A DNA stretch of 64,000 nucleotides from Camillea tinctor. Lineage: Eukaryota > Ascomycota > Sordariomycetes > Xylariales > Xylariaceae. The DNA is taken from the NCBI GenBank assembly GCA_022578605.1, contig MU394159.1, positions 23,627 to 87,626 of the forward strand, given 5' to 3'. The notes under the pieces are model-generated. The model saw only the letters and a list, made by a program, of their open reading frames with translations. It was not told where the DNA came from and did not search any database. The first letter of the stretch is position 1. The number at the start of each line of letters is the position of its first letter. The position numbers and the translations under genes are program-made. Positions 34,538 to 47,412 of the stretch are shown piece by piece.

Positions 34538-36041
34538 ATGACTATGTCTTGTAGGGATATAATAGCCCGGCGGCTACTTGCCTCAGGTGTCCAACCTAAG
34601 AATTTAAGACCGTTTCCTCCTCGCTTTATAGCTTCACCTTTATCTTGTAGGCGCAGGAGTCTGCATAGCACAAGCGTACGCCAGACCGATGGCGTATTCC
34701 GAGGCCTCACCGACACGCGACTACCCATGCCCTGGATAGAAGCATGGAGACTTCAGCAACAACAAGGGAACAGTGCTACAAGGGACGAACCCCAACCGAA
34801 AGAGCGCGATCTAACGCCTAAGAAGATGAGCGACAGTTACCATCGGGTTGTCCTTCCTCTCGGTCGAGACCCTTGGCTTAGCGATACCTATATAAACTCA
34901 TCTGGGCACATAAGGTAGATCATATCCCACGACTCCAGACGGTGCTGGTTTCTAGACATATTATCTAAAACCGGCATAATACAGGCTAGGCACGATATTT
35001 ATGGACTTAGACGCCCTATCAGGTATCATAGTCTATAAACACACCGGCCCAGGCGTAACAACCGTTACGGCAGCGCTGGACCGGATTACCATCGCGCATC
35101 CCCTAACCGAGATATGTGACCTTGAATATAGTGGGCAGGTGACATACGCATCGGGGCGGAGCAGTGTAGAGATAACATGTAAGGTCGCCCGGGCTAGGGA
35201 AGAAGGCGAGCCAAGTAAACCCGAAGATGTGCTGCTCACTTGCACCTTTACCATGGTCGCATTGGATCCTGTTACGAAAAAACCTGTTCACGTACCACGG
35301 CTTCTCTGGTCCACTCCTGAAGAAGAGGAGATATTCCAGGCGGGTGAGGCCAAGGCCCTGGCTAAGAAGAAGCTCCTCAAGACTTCGCTGCTCGAGACCG
35401 AGCCCAACGATGCGGAATCCGCTCTCATACACAAGATTTGGCTGAGGCAGCTCGCTTATCATGACCCGAACAACAGTCTCCGCCAGCCTAATAACGTGAT
35501 CGCCATGTCCAAGACGCAGATCTCAACTGCCTCTATAATGCAGCCGCAGTATCGTAACCGTCACCAGACCATGATTTTCGGCGGCTTTCACCTTAAGCAG
35601 ACGTTTGAGTTGGCCTTCTGCTGTGCGGCTAGCTTCGCGCACGCGCGCCCGACCTTCGTCAGCGCGGACCCGTGCACATTCCGAAACCCGGTGCCAGTAG
35701 GCAGCGTTCTCTACCTCACGGCGACGGTCGTGTACACGGACCCGCCGGTGCTAGAGGAGGACGGCAGCGAGCCCTCGCCCGCAGCGGCGACGCGGCTGCA
35801 CGTGCGCGTCGACAGCAAGGTGCGTGATGTCGAACATGGCAACGCCAAGTCCACGGGCCAATTCAACTACACTTTCCTCGTTCCACGGAGCGTCAAGGTT
35901 CTACCGCATACCTACCAGGAATACATGATGTACATCGACGCGCGGCGACGTGTGCAGCAGGGCGACGACCAGGACCGTCGCAGGCACGTAGACCCTCAGC
36001 AGCGCCTCAGATACGACGAGAATGCCAACTTGACGGAGTAA
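34538..36041 (+). CDS. Mitochondrial acyl-CoA thioesterase, double hotdog (ACOT9-like)
   Basis: Two exons, 34538-34914 and 34985-36041, give 477 residues; the join completes an AGG codon and leads into LGTIFMDLDALSG. A basic N-terminus rich in Arg and Ser (about 1-55) looks like a mitochondrial presequence. The first hotdog domain covers about 120-235 and contains the FMDLDALSGIIVYKH motif. The second covers about 285-430 and contains IFGGFHLKQTFELAFCCA and DPCTFRNPVPVGSVLYL. The enzyme hydrolyses acyl-CoA to free acid and CoA; chain-length preference cannot be read from the sequence. An alternative start at 34544 is two codons downstream. The C-terminal 40 residues are Arg/Asp-rich and probably disordered. 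Confidence 0.88.
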
Positions 36042-36244
36042 GAGGACTAAGAAACATACATATACATTTGTACACAGCATCTTTGCACATACCTAGGTTA
36101 GTAGATTGGTATTATGGCCCATTTCATATTTCCCCTCTATAGGCATTCTACAATGGTACAAGAGGTTCCTGCATGCAACCTGAGTGGTTTGTGATGACTC
36201 CATGCTTGCGAACCCTATATATCATACAGCATTCAGTACCCATT

Positions 36245-37413
36245 TCACATCCCGCCCTGCAGTTGTGCCAGTTCCCTATTCTTCCTAGCAAAACCATGAC
36301 CCTCGAGAGGCAGATCCCTCTTCCTCAACTCTTCCTGCATAAGCTTGAGTCTGCCGAGGGCTTGCTCCTTGTCGCCGCGCGTGACACGCTTCGTAGCCAC
36401 GGTCACATTGGGTAGGTTAATGAGATCCTTCCCCTCCTTCTGGATTTCCTCGGTCAGAGTCTTTGGTTTGGGGGGCTTCTGTACGATGTGCAGCAGGCCC
36501 ACAACGTTGGTCGCATCTGAGAGCGCGTGGTCTGGTACGAGCTGACCTGTGAGTTGGAAAATTCGCTTTGTGACCTGATCACACTCAGTCAGCTCGCTTC
36601 GTCGAATATGAGATACTAACAAAACTTCAAACGTACAGCAAATTTAATCCTCGGGTCTACCAAAGGAACCCTCTTCCAGCTAATATCCCAAGCATTCCTC
36701 AATCGCAACAATTCTGTCGAGTCAAGCCGGGGCGTGGTCTGAGCAGCCTCAGGCGCAGAAGCTTCCCATTGTAGTCCCCGTGCAACTTCGGCCACATCGC
36801 CCTCGAGAGACACATGGCCCGTCTCGGTGGATTTTAAATCTAGCTGGATAACACGACGCAGCTCTTCTACCCCGCCTACGGGCCACACCTGAGTGAGGAT
36901 ATCCTCTTTCCCGACCTGCTGGAGAGCGAAAGCCTCAATGACTGCACGGCGCACAGCAGCCTCAATGGACAGCGAGTCGACGACTTTCTCACGAGGCCGG
37001 AAGCCGACGAAATCGCTCGCCTCGCTCCAGTGCTCGCTCTTGTCCCACCAGCCAGCCAGGTCACCAACGGTCTCCAGGCCGGCCGAAGTAGTGGCGGGAG
37101 CATATGAGGGGTCGGAGACTTCGTCGCTTGGCGAGGCGTAGGAGCGTGGGGGTGGAGGTTTATACAGGTGGTACTGGTGTGATGGTGTATCTTGTAGAGA
37201 ATACTGGGCGGCGACATGATTCTCCTGTTCCTGGGGACTCGGGGCTAGACTCCGAGGGACAGGTTGGTTGTCGGACGAGTAGAGGCGAGCGAGATGTGAG
37301 GGTTTGGAGGGGCTCGATGCTGATCTGGGTTGCGGGGTCGAGGAGAAAGGGTTGATAGAAGAGATAGACAGACCAGAGGCGGAGGGCCTCTTTAATCTAG
37401 GTATTCGGCGCAT
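36245..37413 (-). CDS. Mitochondrial large ribosomal subunit protein mL50-type
   Basis: Two exons on the minus strand, 36637-37413 and 36245-36574, joined by a 62-nt intron (GTACGT to ATCAG), give 368 residues. The join reads RIKFA-VTKRIFQLTGQLVPDH. The N-terminal ~45 residues are Arg/Ser-rich with no acids, a mitochondrial presequence. The family core includes DFVGFRPREKVVDSLSIEAAVRRA, LLRLRNAWDISWKRVPLVDPRIKFA and the basic C-terminus TVATKRVTRGDKEQALGRL. I recognise this as the fungal 54S subunit protein of the mL50 (L50) family. It acts in mitochondrial translation. The middle (about 45-115) is Pro/Ser-rich and probably disordered. Transcribed convergently with the thioesterase, about 200 bases apart. 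Confidence 0.75.
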
Positions 37414-38092
37414 GGTATTATTGTTGTTGTTGTCGTTGTTGTTATGATTATCAATTGAAGATGTTAGTTATTTAAGGTTGACGTTATTTCGCGGGTAATT
37501 GGTTTATAATGTGGCTACCTAGGGTTAGAGATAGAGAGGTTAGATATGTAGCCTAGATAGAATAGTAAATTGTTAGACAAATGCTAGAGTTTAGGTAAAT
37601 TAGATGAAGCTATTTTTTTTTCTCCCTCTTCCTTTTTGGCGGCAGCCAAGATGGGGGCGGGGGAGGAGGATTAAATGTGGGTCAGGTCTGGTACTTAGGT
37701 ACCTTGCAGAAGTAAGAAGTAATAGGTAGGTTAGGTTATATGGTACCCACATGCACATAACCCAGGTGCAAGTCTACAAGTATACTATTACAGAAATATA
37801 TTCTTATAACCCCTCTGCCCACCTGCCCACCTACCCACCTGTCCACCTCCATTTCGTCATGCACAAGAAGGCCGCGTGTAGGTACCGTAGAGTTATGCAT
37901 TGTATCCACTGTGTGTATTAATCCCTAGGTACATACCTAGGTACCTAGTCATTGCACATTACCTAACTTCTCCCTCTTCATCAAATGCGACCGATTATCG
38001 TCGATTATCCTCTCCTCGCTTCCATTTTCCTTTGCACCTTGCCATGAAGATTCCATCCCACGCTGTATCTCTCATGTCCGCTCGATGAGTCC
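37414..38092. other. Intergenic region between divergent genes
   Basis: About 680 bases holding promoters in both directions. Contains an exact TACCTAGGTA at 37934-37943 and a short CCCACCTG-like tandem stretch near 37817-37850. No gene seen. Confidence 0.45.
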
Positions 38093-38672
38093 ATGCCCAT
38101 GATATCTCCGCACATCGTCTTGCTCCTTCTCCTGAGCATCTTTGCCTCTTGTGCAGCAGCAAACTGTAAGACACCAAGAAAATAAAGAAGATCAAAAGAA
38201 AAAGGAAATTAAAGAATCACTGACATCCATCTCAGCTGCTCCCACATTCTGCAAATGTACCTGTTTCAAGAATAGCACCCTGATCCAGCTGGGTCCCCAA
38301 ACCACCTCTTCCTCTCCCGGCACCACCACCATAAACGAGGCCGCCGCTGCGCACCACTCCTTGCGCTCGCTCCACGACCGCGCCGCCTCCTCCTCCTGCA
38401 CCCAATGCACTCGCGCCTTTTGTCTGTCCCTCAACCTCCCCATCTGCAAGGATGCCGAAGAAAACGACGCCTTGGCTATGTGCTTCCAACGGGATAGTCG
38501 CAAAGACCAGTTCATCGTTTGGGGCTTCATCCTTGGCACCACCGGTCTGCTAGGCTGGGCCACCACCAAGAGGGTCGTAGAGATGCGCGAGAACAAAAGG
38601 GCCACCGCTGCTGCTGCTGCTGCCCAGGATAGAGGCGCCTATATACCAATCAGCAGGAACAGCGAGCGATAG
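38093..38672 (+). CDS. Signal-anchored single-pass membrane protein with conserved cysteines
   Basis: Two exons, 38093-38165 and 38236-38672, give 169 residues. The first exon is a clean signal peptide (HIVLLLLLSIFASCAAA) that the long ORF from 38142 lacks, so the spliced form is preferred. The lumenal part has PTFCKCTCFKNST followed by a Ser/Thr-rich stretch and CTQCTRAFCLSLNLPICKDAEEND, eight to nine cysteines in all. A transmembrane segment follows (IVWGFILGTTGLLGWATT, about 125-142), with a short basic Ala-rich tail. It is conserved in type with other filamentous fungal proteins I have seen described only as hypothetical. Probably a type I ER/Golgi or plasma-membrane protein; function unknown. 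Confidence 0.72.
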
Positions 38673-39226
38673 ACCATGCACACTGTCTTCCTTTGTTGTG
38701 TTATTGTACCAGTGTGTATATTATATACTTCGTTATGACTTTCTGAAGGACGGTCACCAATATATGAAGCAGAGGAAGAAAACCCAAATAACACCAAATT
38801 GTTTTCAAAACAAGCTATTTCCCATGCTATGGTGCTGTCATTGGGGGATTTTCTCTCCTTCTCTATTCCCTGTGAATTAGATAGGTCCCTCTCCTGACCA
38901 AAAATTGAAGTCATGCCAACCACAAGCAAAACATCTGACCTCACAACTCTTCAAGTTCAATGCTCAGATACGGAAATATCTCGTCCTGGTTCCTTCTCAA
39001 GGAGTCTGCTAGTCGAAGGCAGGAATGGATACCACGGTATGGGTATTAAGGTTTGTTAGCTCTTCAAAGGTGACGATGCATTCTGCTGTATCTGTTTAAC
39101 CTATCCCTTTCGGACAAATTTCTGTATACCTCCCCCCTTTCTTTTTTCTCTAAACCCGGTAATGCCCAAAATAATAAACCCCCCTTGCGGAGATGACAGA
39201 AGAAATGCGCGATGAATGTGCAAGCA
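38673..39226. other. 3'-3' spacer
   Basis: About 550 bases between two convergent genes; nothing recognisable beyond presumed 3' UTRs. Confidence 0.4.
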
Positions 39227-40665
<1,439 letters not shown>

Positions 40666-42301
40666 TTTGCTATAAATATTCAGTCGAAAAGCGAGAAGTG
40701 AGAAAGGGGCTTTGCAGGGAGCACAGGTAAGTAATAGATACACTCAGTGGTAGGTAACCATATTCCGAAAGGGGACTCGAAATGGATGGACAAGGGCAGG
40801 GGCAGGAATCGGGAAGGAAAAAATGTTTGCCAGAAGAAACAGAACCAAGTCATATGTACGTACACGTAAGTATGAATCGAGCGAATAGATACGGAAACGA
40901 GGTTGTCGTGTAGTAGTTCCCTATTTGGGCACGCAAGGTAGAATGGTGTTTCAGTCAAGTAGGACTGATTATTGACTACCTTCTTCACTTAAGTGGGGGT
41001 AGAGATATCTGAAATCAAAAATTTGCTTGAGGTTGCAAAATAATTCTATGATCATCAAAGTTAGGGTCTGATGTCAACTTCAATGCATGAGAAGGGGTTA
41101 GATTAAGAACAAGGGGAAGGGAAAGAAGAAAAAAAAAAGAAAGAGGAAAAAAGAGAGAGAGAGAGAGAAGAATGACGAAAAGAAGAACCGGTCGATAGGA
41201 TAGTCTAGCACTTGGTAGCTAGATGACAAAAAGAAATAAAATATACAATTAAAAGATACCTATGTCGAATTGGATTTTATGAAACTTATGAAAATAGAAA
41301 TCCTTCTATATGCACGGCGGAATGTGGTTTTTAATTTTATTTTTTTTAATTGTTATTTATTTTTATTTTTTTCTTTATCCGTTGCTCTCCTTGTACTAGA
41401 GGTGAGAGATTGAAATGTCACAAAGGGGGGAGGAATAAAAGAAAAGTAAAAAAAAGGTGGAGGATCGTACCAGTACCTAATAAGTCATAGGTCATCTGTA
41501 GTTTTTTTTTCCTTTGGTGGGGGAGGGGTAAGAAAGAACCTTTTGGCCTTCTTAACCTGAATTGACCAGGTACACACTTGCGCCCACTTGCATACTATAA
41601 AGCTAAGTCACCAAGTTGAGTAAATAAGGTGGTTTTAGCCTTGGCAATACCTTTACTCTGTACTGCTATTTATCCACTTAACCTACTTATTTAGGTCACC
41701 TGAAATAGTTTACATAAACTTAAATGTAGGTATATAAGCATAATTAAGTATAGTAAGTCATTTCTTTAATACTGATTACCTAGGTAAGTATGCTTCAAAA
41801 AATAATAAAAATAAATCATGTTTTATTTTTTTATAATTTATTATTTTTAAAATAACTATTGTTGTTTTACTTTCTTATAGAAGCTCTTCTACTTCTTCAT
41901 TTAATAGAGTTACTATATTATGTCGCACAACGTCGGGAAGCCCTGCAGCCACATCCCAAATATCCGGCAATGCTAATACTTATAGAGAAGCTTCTTCGCG
42001 GCCCGGTCACGGCTTGCCCGAAAATTATGGAACTTTTTCAATTTCTCTATATATGTCTGGGCATATACACAGTTCTAGTTGTTGGTTTACGTTGCAGCTG
42101 ATATATAATCATTCCATGTATAACGCCCCCGTGTTAACAATGCTAGCCAATCTAGTTCTCCCGTAAACTAATTTGGACACGGAAGATAGCTTTCCGAGGC
42201 GAAAGCATCTGTCCGTCTTCTGCTAAGGCTTTAAGAGTTGGAGCGGTGGTCATAAAGGTCTATGGTCCCTTCCGTCCTCATCTTCATTACCATTTGTAAA
42301 C
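40666..42301. other. Intergenic region with AT-rich patch
   Basis: About 1.6 kb upstream of the DAHP synthase. Contains purine runs (41118-41175), an AT-saturated patch (41800-41865) and an exact TACCTAGGTA at 41777-41786. A short ORF at 41859-42101 lacks family support and is not called. Confidence 0.45.
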
Positions 42302-43828
42302 ATGGCTTTATTAGGTGCTCTCAGAATGCTATCAAAATATTTCTCACTCGTGTCTTTGTGTCTGCTATGGATATCATATGTCCACACAGCTCCAATAGAG
42401 CAAGACTCACTCGAGTCGCGCCAGGAAAATAGGCATTGGGTGGCTACGTGGACATCCATGCCACAACTCGTCGAGCCGAGTAATATGCCACCATCCCCGT
42501 TTGTAGGTATCAAGTTATCTCGGTAACAAGTTGGGAGAAGAAAGAAAGCGACTGAAGTTCCAATGAAAATAGTCCGGTTCAGTGACGTTTCGGGATGCTA
42601 CTCTTCGCCAAACATTACACATGTCTATCGGGGCCGAGAGATTACGCTTTCAGATATCGAACACCTTCGGTGGCAGCGATCTCCCCATCACCGAAGCTTC
42701 GATCGCCCTTCCCACCGGTGGAGGTGCTGGCGTCAATAGCATAGATGCTGTCTCTCTAAAAAGCCTTGCTTTCAACGGATCTAGTTCTGTCGTAGTGCCT
42801 CGGGGGCAGGTGGTTTATTCTGACCCCATTGACTTCCAAGTCGACTCCCAGTCAATGATTACCGTAAGCCTCTATTCTGAGTCCGGTCAACCGGGCAGCA
42901 GTATTACTGGTCATCCTGGCAGTCGAACGACATCGTGGATGGTACAGGGAAATCATGTAAACAGTTCTTCTGTCACCGGAGCGAGTACGGCACATTGGTA
43001 CTTTCTAACTGCTGTGGAAGCATGGGTGCCCATGACAACCTCTGCTTTAGTTATCCTTGGTGATAGCATCACAGATGGGCGCGGCAGCACTGATAATGCT
43101 AATAACCGGTTAGGTTCTGCTAACTCCGTTCTCGAGTGCTATCCGCTGACGAACTCATAGCTGGCCAGACCTACTGCTTTCCAGGATGCAAGAGGAGGGC
43201 ATCGTGGACATTGCTGTATGCAACCAGGCAGCCGGTGGCAATACCGTTCTGACCGGTGGTCTCGGTCCCCCGCTGGTGGATCGCTATAAGAGGGATCTTC
43301 TAGCTGTTGCTGGTGTGAAATATGCCATTATTTTTGAAGGTGTCAACGACATTGGCGGCGCCTCTGCGGATTCTAGCACTCAGGCACGCATAGGCGACGG
43401 TCTCACTACGGCGTTCAAGACAATTGCCAACGATGCCAAAGAAGCAGGCTTGGTCGTATTTGGTGCAACTATCACGCCCTTTGGTGGCAGCGGACAGAGC
43501 TATAGCAATCCTACGAGGGACCAAACGAGGCGGGCGATAAACGAGTGGGTTTGTAAGTGACATTCTTTCATTAATGAATGGGAGCTCTCGCCTTCCGCTT
43601 TGGCAAACAGTTTCATGCTTACTATGTATCTCTCTAGTGGCCGGAGGTGATGGTAGTTTCCAGGGAACAATAGACTTTGCCCAGTTCGTTGCCGATCCTT
43701 CGAATGCGGCGAATCTGGCTACCCAATATGACAGCGGTGATCATCTGCATCCAAATGTCGCTGGTTATCAGGCTATGGCAGAGCACTTCCCATTGGGTAT
43801 ATTCAAGAGTAGCGAGTTCACTGGATAA
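42302..43828 (+). CDS. Secreted SGNH/GDSL-family hydrolase (esterase)
   Basis: Four exons, 42302-42502, 42573-43108, 43161-43552 and 43638-43828, give 439 residues. The joins restore PPSPF-SGSVTFRDATLRQTLHM, NNR-WPDLLLSRMQ and INEWV-LAGGDG. A signal peptide lies in the first 35 residues; a start at 42326 would give a tighter one. The SGNH blocks are all present: VILGDSITDGRG (catalytic Ser), the Gly in GGNTVL, FEGVNDIG (Asn) and DSGDHLHPNVAGY (Asp-His). An N-terminal beta-rich domain (LRQTLHMSIGAERLRFQISNTFGG) precedes the hydrolase fold, as in fungal extracellular GDSL lipases. It probably de-esterifies plant cell-wall or lipid substrates outside the cell (inference). Exon 4's acceptor is the least certain join. 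Confidence 0.85.
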
Positions 43829-45844
43829 AAAAACAACTATCATCGATTCAGTAGATCTTGGATTGACAAAATATGTTAGTATTTACCCGATTCTCCACAA
43901 GAAATTGGGAAGAAAGAGCAAGTCACCGAATATAAAACTTGCAGCCCAGCTACAGAACCGACAATGTGTGTACCACGATATTCAACCACGGAAAAAGAGG
44001 AGTATGTGGACCGAGGATATGCACATATACTCTAGATGTCACTAGGGACTAAGCAAGTGCTTAGATAATCGATACGTTGTCGTGCGAGGAACCCAGACTA
44101 TAACTACATAGTACGTATGTCATCGTTACATATATACATAAACATATTCCCTGTTCCTCCTAATCCCTGACACTAGATAATACATGGACCTGTGTTACAC
44201 TACGCGCAAAAAATAAAATCTATTTTAACTATACACCAAGTAATGTGTGCTAGACTTGGGCGGTACCCTTATCGCCTCATCCACTATGTTACAAACAAAC
44301 TATAACCAAGTTCAACTAAAGATAGTAATTTCCGTATTTCCCAACATGATATATAGGGTTGCTTAAAGGACAGTTTTCACGATTCTGAACCCATGAATGT
44401 TCTCAATCAATAGGGCTAGGCAATATAATATGTCACAACTTCGCCCTAGCATCAGTTCCTACAACGTGTCGAAGTTGTAAGAAAGAACCCAGGTACTCTC
44501 CAGAAATATAAGTTGCGCGGTATACACACATTTCCACAATGTTGATACAATGAGGCATGACACTCATTCTCAATTGTACCAAAAGAAGTTTATCGTATCT
44601 TCAATAAATATACTATGTGCAACAGTCTTGATTTTGAATGCAAAGGGATACCCAGACATTATCTATGTCTTGTACCAAAAAGGAAAAAACGTCTATTCTA
44701 TCCCCATCTCTTTATATTGTAAAGAATGTGAGTATGTCTAAGACACTCCGCACGTTATACTACATCGAACATCAAACTATACGACGAAGTATCCTGGCTC
44801 AATATCTAGTTGACCCACCTTTATCATAGGATTATATGTAGTCATCTCATCAAGAAGTTCTACACAAATAAACGTGCATGCATGAATTTCTTAGCCGTTG
44901 GATTGGTATAGGTTACCTGATTTTGTCTTCCATTTGCGGCAAAGTCAATACCAAAATTGAAAATAAGAATAATCTGTCTTGTAATATCCTTAAAAAGAAA
45001 CCAATAAGGTGTCCATAAAAGGGGATCCTGTACTACATCTGGAAAAAAATCAGTCGAAAGTTTAATACTTTCTCCACCTGTCAGCTGGGACCTTGCTGTC
45101 AGCCAAACAAGCTATATTCGAAATATTGTCTGGGGCTCTTGTATGAGAAAAACTAGAGCCGCGCAATCCAAGCGAGTAGGTACAAATGCACTGCACAAAC
45201 ACTGTCTGTCAGGTATTGCAATAGATATATGTATTGAAGGTGTAAAGGTGAGAAGGAGAATGCTAGATCCAGAGATACCTGGAGCTCCCAAATATAAGAG
45301 AGGTACCTATCTTTGCTCCCTAAGGGCTCTTTGTATTATGCACAGGTCCTGTTGTCGTATATGAATAACTTTAAGCGTTCGTCGTCGTGTCTATAATAGG
45401 CAAGGGAAGTCCGGCTACTTACCTTTGCCACTATAGACTTGATATGTGCGGCAATAAGAAGTTACCACCGTGAATAAGTGAATAGGGATCTAAGTGGATC
45501 GATTTTAATCCCATGATCGCCGTTATTAGACTATACTTGCTACTCTAGATGAGTGATATAGGGCCTCAACGCTCTATATACTTCACATCCTATTTGTGGG
45601 CTGGTCATCAAATACCTGCTCCAGTGTAAGTATATGGGTAAATTTAGAAAGTGCACGGAGAAGATTTCGTTATAAATAACCCGTTGACTCTTGAAAATAT
45701 TGATGTTTGTCTTTCCCATCACCATCATTACCACCAAACAGAAGACAGCTACTCTCCAACTTTCCTTCCTCCGCCCTCCCCCCCCCAAAAAAAAACAAAA
45801 TTTAAAAAAATTCGAACATCCGGTTCTGAATTTTGACCATAAAA
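43829..45844. other. Intergenic region with a solo LTR
   Basis: About 2 kb of AT-leaning DNA. It contains the LTR-like insertion at 44037-44172. Other short ORFs have no recognisable content. An A/C-rich homopolymer patch sits at 45780-45810 just before the next gene. Confidence 0.45.
44037..44172 (+). mobile_element. Solo LTR-like insertion, copy A
   Basis: A 136-bp unit beginning TGTCA and ending TGACA, flanked on both sides by CTAGA (44032-44036 and 44173-44177), a perfect 5-bp target duplication. It aligns with 48589-48718 in the same orientation, sharing blocks such as AAGCAAGTGCTTAG and GTGCGAGGAA with mainly C/T and G/A differences. Most likely a solo LTR of an unidentified retrotransposon. 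Confidence 0.75.
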
Positions 45845-46363
45845 ATGCATTTCTTCAACATCATTAAGGTTACCACTGGTGTTATGGTTATCGGAGGAGT
45901 TGACGCTGGCATCGTCATGCCCCAGGCCCGATCAGAGGCTGGCATTGAGCCACGATTCGACTTGGACTGGCGCGGGATTTTTAAGTGTGGTACTTGTATC
46001 GCCGTGGCACAAGGCATGGTTAAGGGTCTAAACCGTGAGGATCACAACGCCCTTGTGGAGGAAGCGGAGAATCTTGGTGTTGGCTACGTCGCCAAGCAGC
46101 TATGCGAGAGAGCAGACGTGTTCGAAAAAATCCATATACATATCCCAGGAGCGCCATTCTGCAAAAAAGATGACGACGTCTCAAAAGACGGATCAACAGT
46201 CAACAACGAAAGCACCTCCAATGAGGTCTCTGCCGCTGATAAGGAACACGATGGCATGATCACTAAGGCTCTTGAACTGGTTGGAACAAAGGTTGTGTCC
46301 AGTATTGTTTCCAGGCTGGTGGAGCGCGCTGTTGTCAAAGTGAGGGGAGATCACGGTTCTTGA
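45845..46363 (+). CDS. Small secreted protein of unknown family
   Basis: A single exon of 172 residues from the ATG at 45845; an earlier in-frame TTG is ignored. Residues 1 to about 25 form a signal peptide (MHFFNIIKVTTGVMVIGGVDA). The mature part has four cysteines, two as a CGTC pair (about residue 49-52) and two further along (AKQLCERAD, GAPFC). The CxxC spacing faintly recalls saposin-like domains, but two of six expected cysteines are missing. A Ser/Asn/Lys/Asp-rich linker (about 110-135) precedes a C-terminal amphipathic helix (ALELVGTKVVSSIVSRLVERAVV). I do not recognise the family. It sits in an accessory stretch between a solo LTR and an AT-rich patch, so an effector-like role is possible. 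Confidence 0.65.
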   Translation: MHFFNIIKVTTGVMVIGGVDAGIVMPQARSEAGIEPRFDLDWRGIFKCGTCIAVAQGMVKGLNREDHNALVEEAENLGVGYVAKQLCERADVFEKIHIHIPGAPFCKKDDDVSKDGSTVNNESTSNEVSAADKEHDGMITKALELVGTKVVSSIVSRLVERAVVKVRGDHGS

Positions 46364-46817
46364 ACTTCAGAATGAGTATCTTAAAAGAAGTACTGACCAC
46401 AGATATATTGTCTATCACATTAAGTTACTATTTTCCTATGTCATGGTTTGGGTTTGGATCAAGGGTCGTTCGTTTATAGAGGGTAGACTGTCTCAGTAGA
46501 GTAAAATCACACGCCTATGTTCTTTACATGGCAAATATTAAAGGATATCTCCTTAACACGATTAATGCTAAAGTGATTTGCTTATATTAAGTTTCCATTT
46601 TCATTTCCATATATAATTATAATGAAAGTTGATTTTTTAATTAACATATTTTAATAAATAATAAAAATGCTAATATTTTTATTATAATTAATGTTAAAAA
46701 AACTTCAAAAATTAATAAACAATAATACTAAATATAAAAATTAAAATAGCACCGATTATAAATAACGTATTAACAGTTTTTTCATTAAAAATATGTTTTA
46801 TACGCTTAAAACTTAAC
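46364..46817. other. Intergenic region with AT-saturated patch
   Basis: About 450 bases, of which 46600-46800 are almost pure A/T with TTAATA-type strings, like the RIP-mutated DNA at the right end of the window. Probably a remnant of a RIP-affected repeat beside the tRNA gene. Confidence 0.5.
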
Positions 46818-46916
46818 CGCCCGAGGGGGGTCTCGAACCCCCAGCCTTCGGATTGGACTTTGATCCATGAGATTAGAGTAAAAGTCCGACGCTCTAGCCA
46901 ATTGAGCTACCCGGGC
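46818..46916 (-). tRNA. tRNA-Lys (anticodon UUU) with intron
   Basis: On the minus strand the 99-nt gene folds fully: acceptor GCCCGGG with CTCGGGC, D-arm GCTC/GAGC, anticodon stem TCGGA/TCCGA, and T-arm GGGGGTTCGAGACCCCC (perfect B box). The anticodon loop reads CTTTTA, then a 25-nt intron, then A, so the anticodon is TTT and the intron lies one base after it, the canonical place. The discriminator base is G. Confidence 0.93.
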
Positions 46917-47412
46917 ATGCAAACTGCCGACTTTAAACGAACATAGCACATGGTCTCCGGTTTTTTTATTGAAATATATGAAGTAAACTAACTCGACTTT
47001 TAGAATTGTATCATTAATATAATAAATATATATAAAAAAAACTCATACTAATACTAATCATTATGCATGTTCAATATGCAAGATGTTACTCATCGCCCTA
47101 CTTAAAGTTCTCGAAAAGGTGATTTGTAAGAATAAAATTCTAGGCGGGAACGTTGCTGAATCAGAACCCGCATCCGTGGTGGTGGTGTGGTTATTATTTC
47201 TCCCTGGCTTGGTCAGCCAGTCAGCGTCGGACTCATCTTCCAGCGTATATACCCATTCAGTTTATGACTCGTAGTATAGTAAGTTGGGCTATCCCGTAAC
47301 ACTCTAGAAAAGTCTATATAAAGGATCCAAGGGACTCAGGTAACATATCAAAAATATCGACAAATTCTGAAGGACTCTCCTTGTTATTGAACTATACTAA
47401 ATTATCATAAAG
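46917..47412. other. Intergenic region upstream of the GFA gene
   Basis: About 500 bases; AT-rich at 46960-47060, then ordinary composition. Presumed promoter of the next gene. A short ORF at 47083-47274 is not convincing. Confidence 0.4.

Noticed and set aside
41859..42101. 80-codon + strand ORF with hydrophobic start
   Set aside because: Lies partly in an AT-saturated patch, has no recognisable domain, and uses a non-standard upstream context; likely chance.
45845..46363. Saposin-like domain in the small secreted protein
   Set aside because: Only four of six expected cysteines and spacing not convincing; kept as unknown family.
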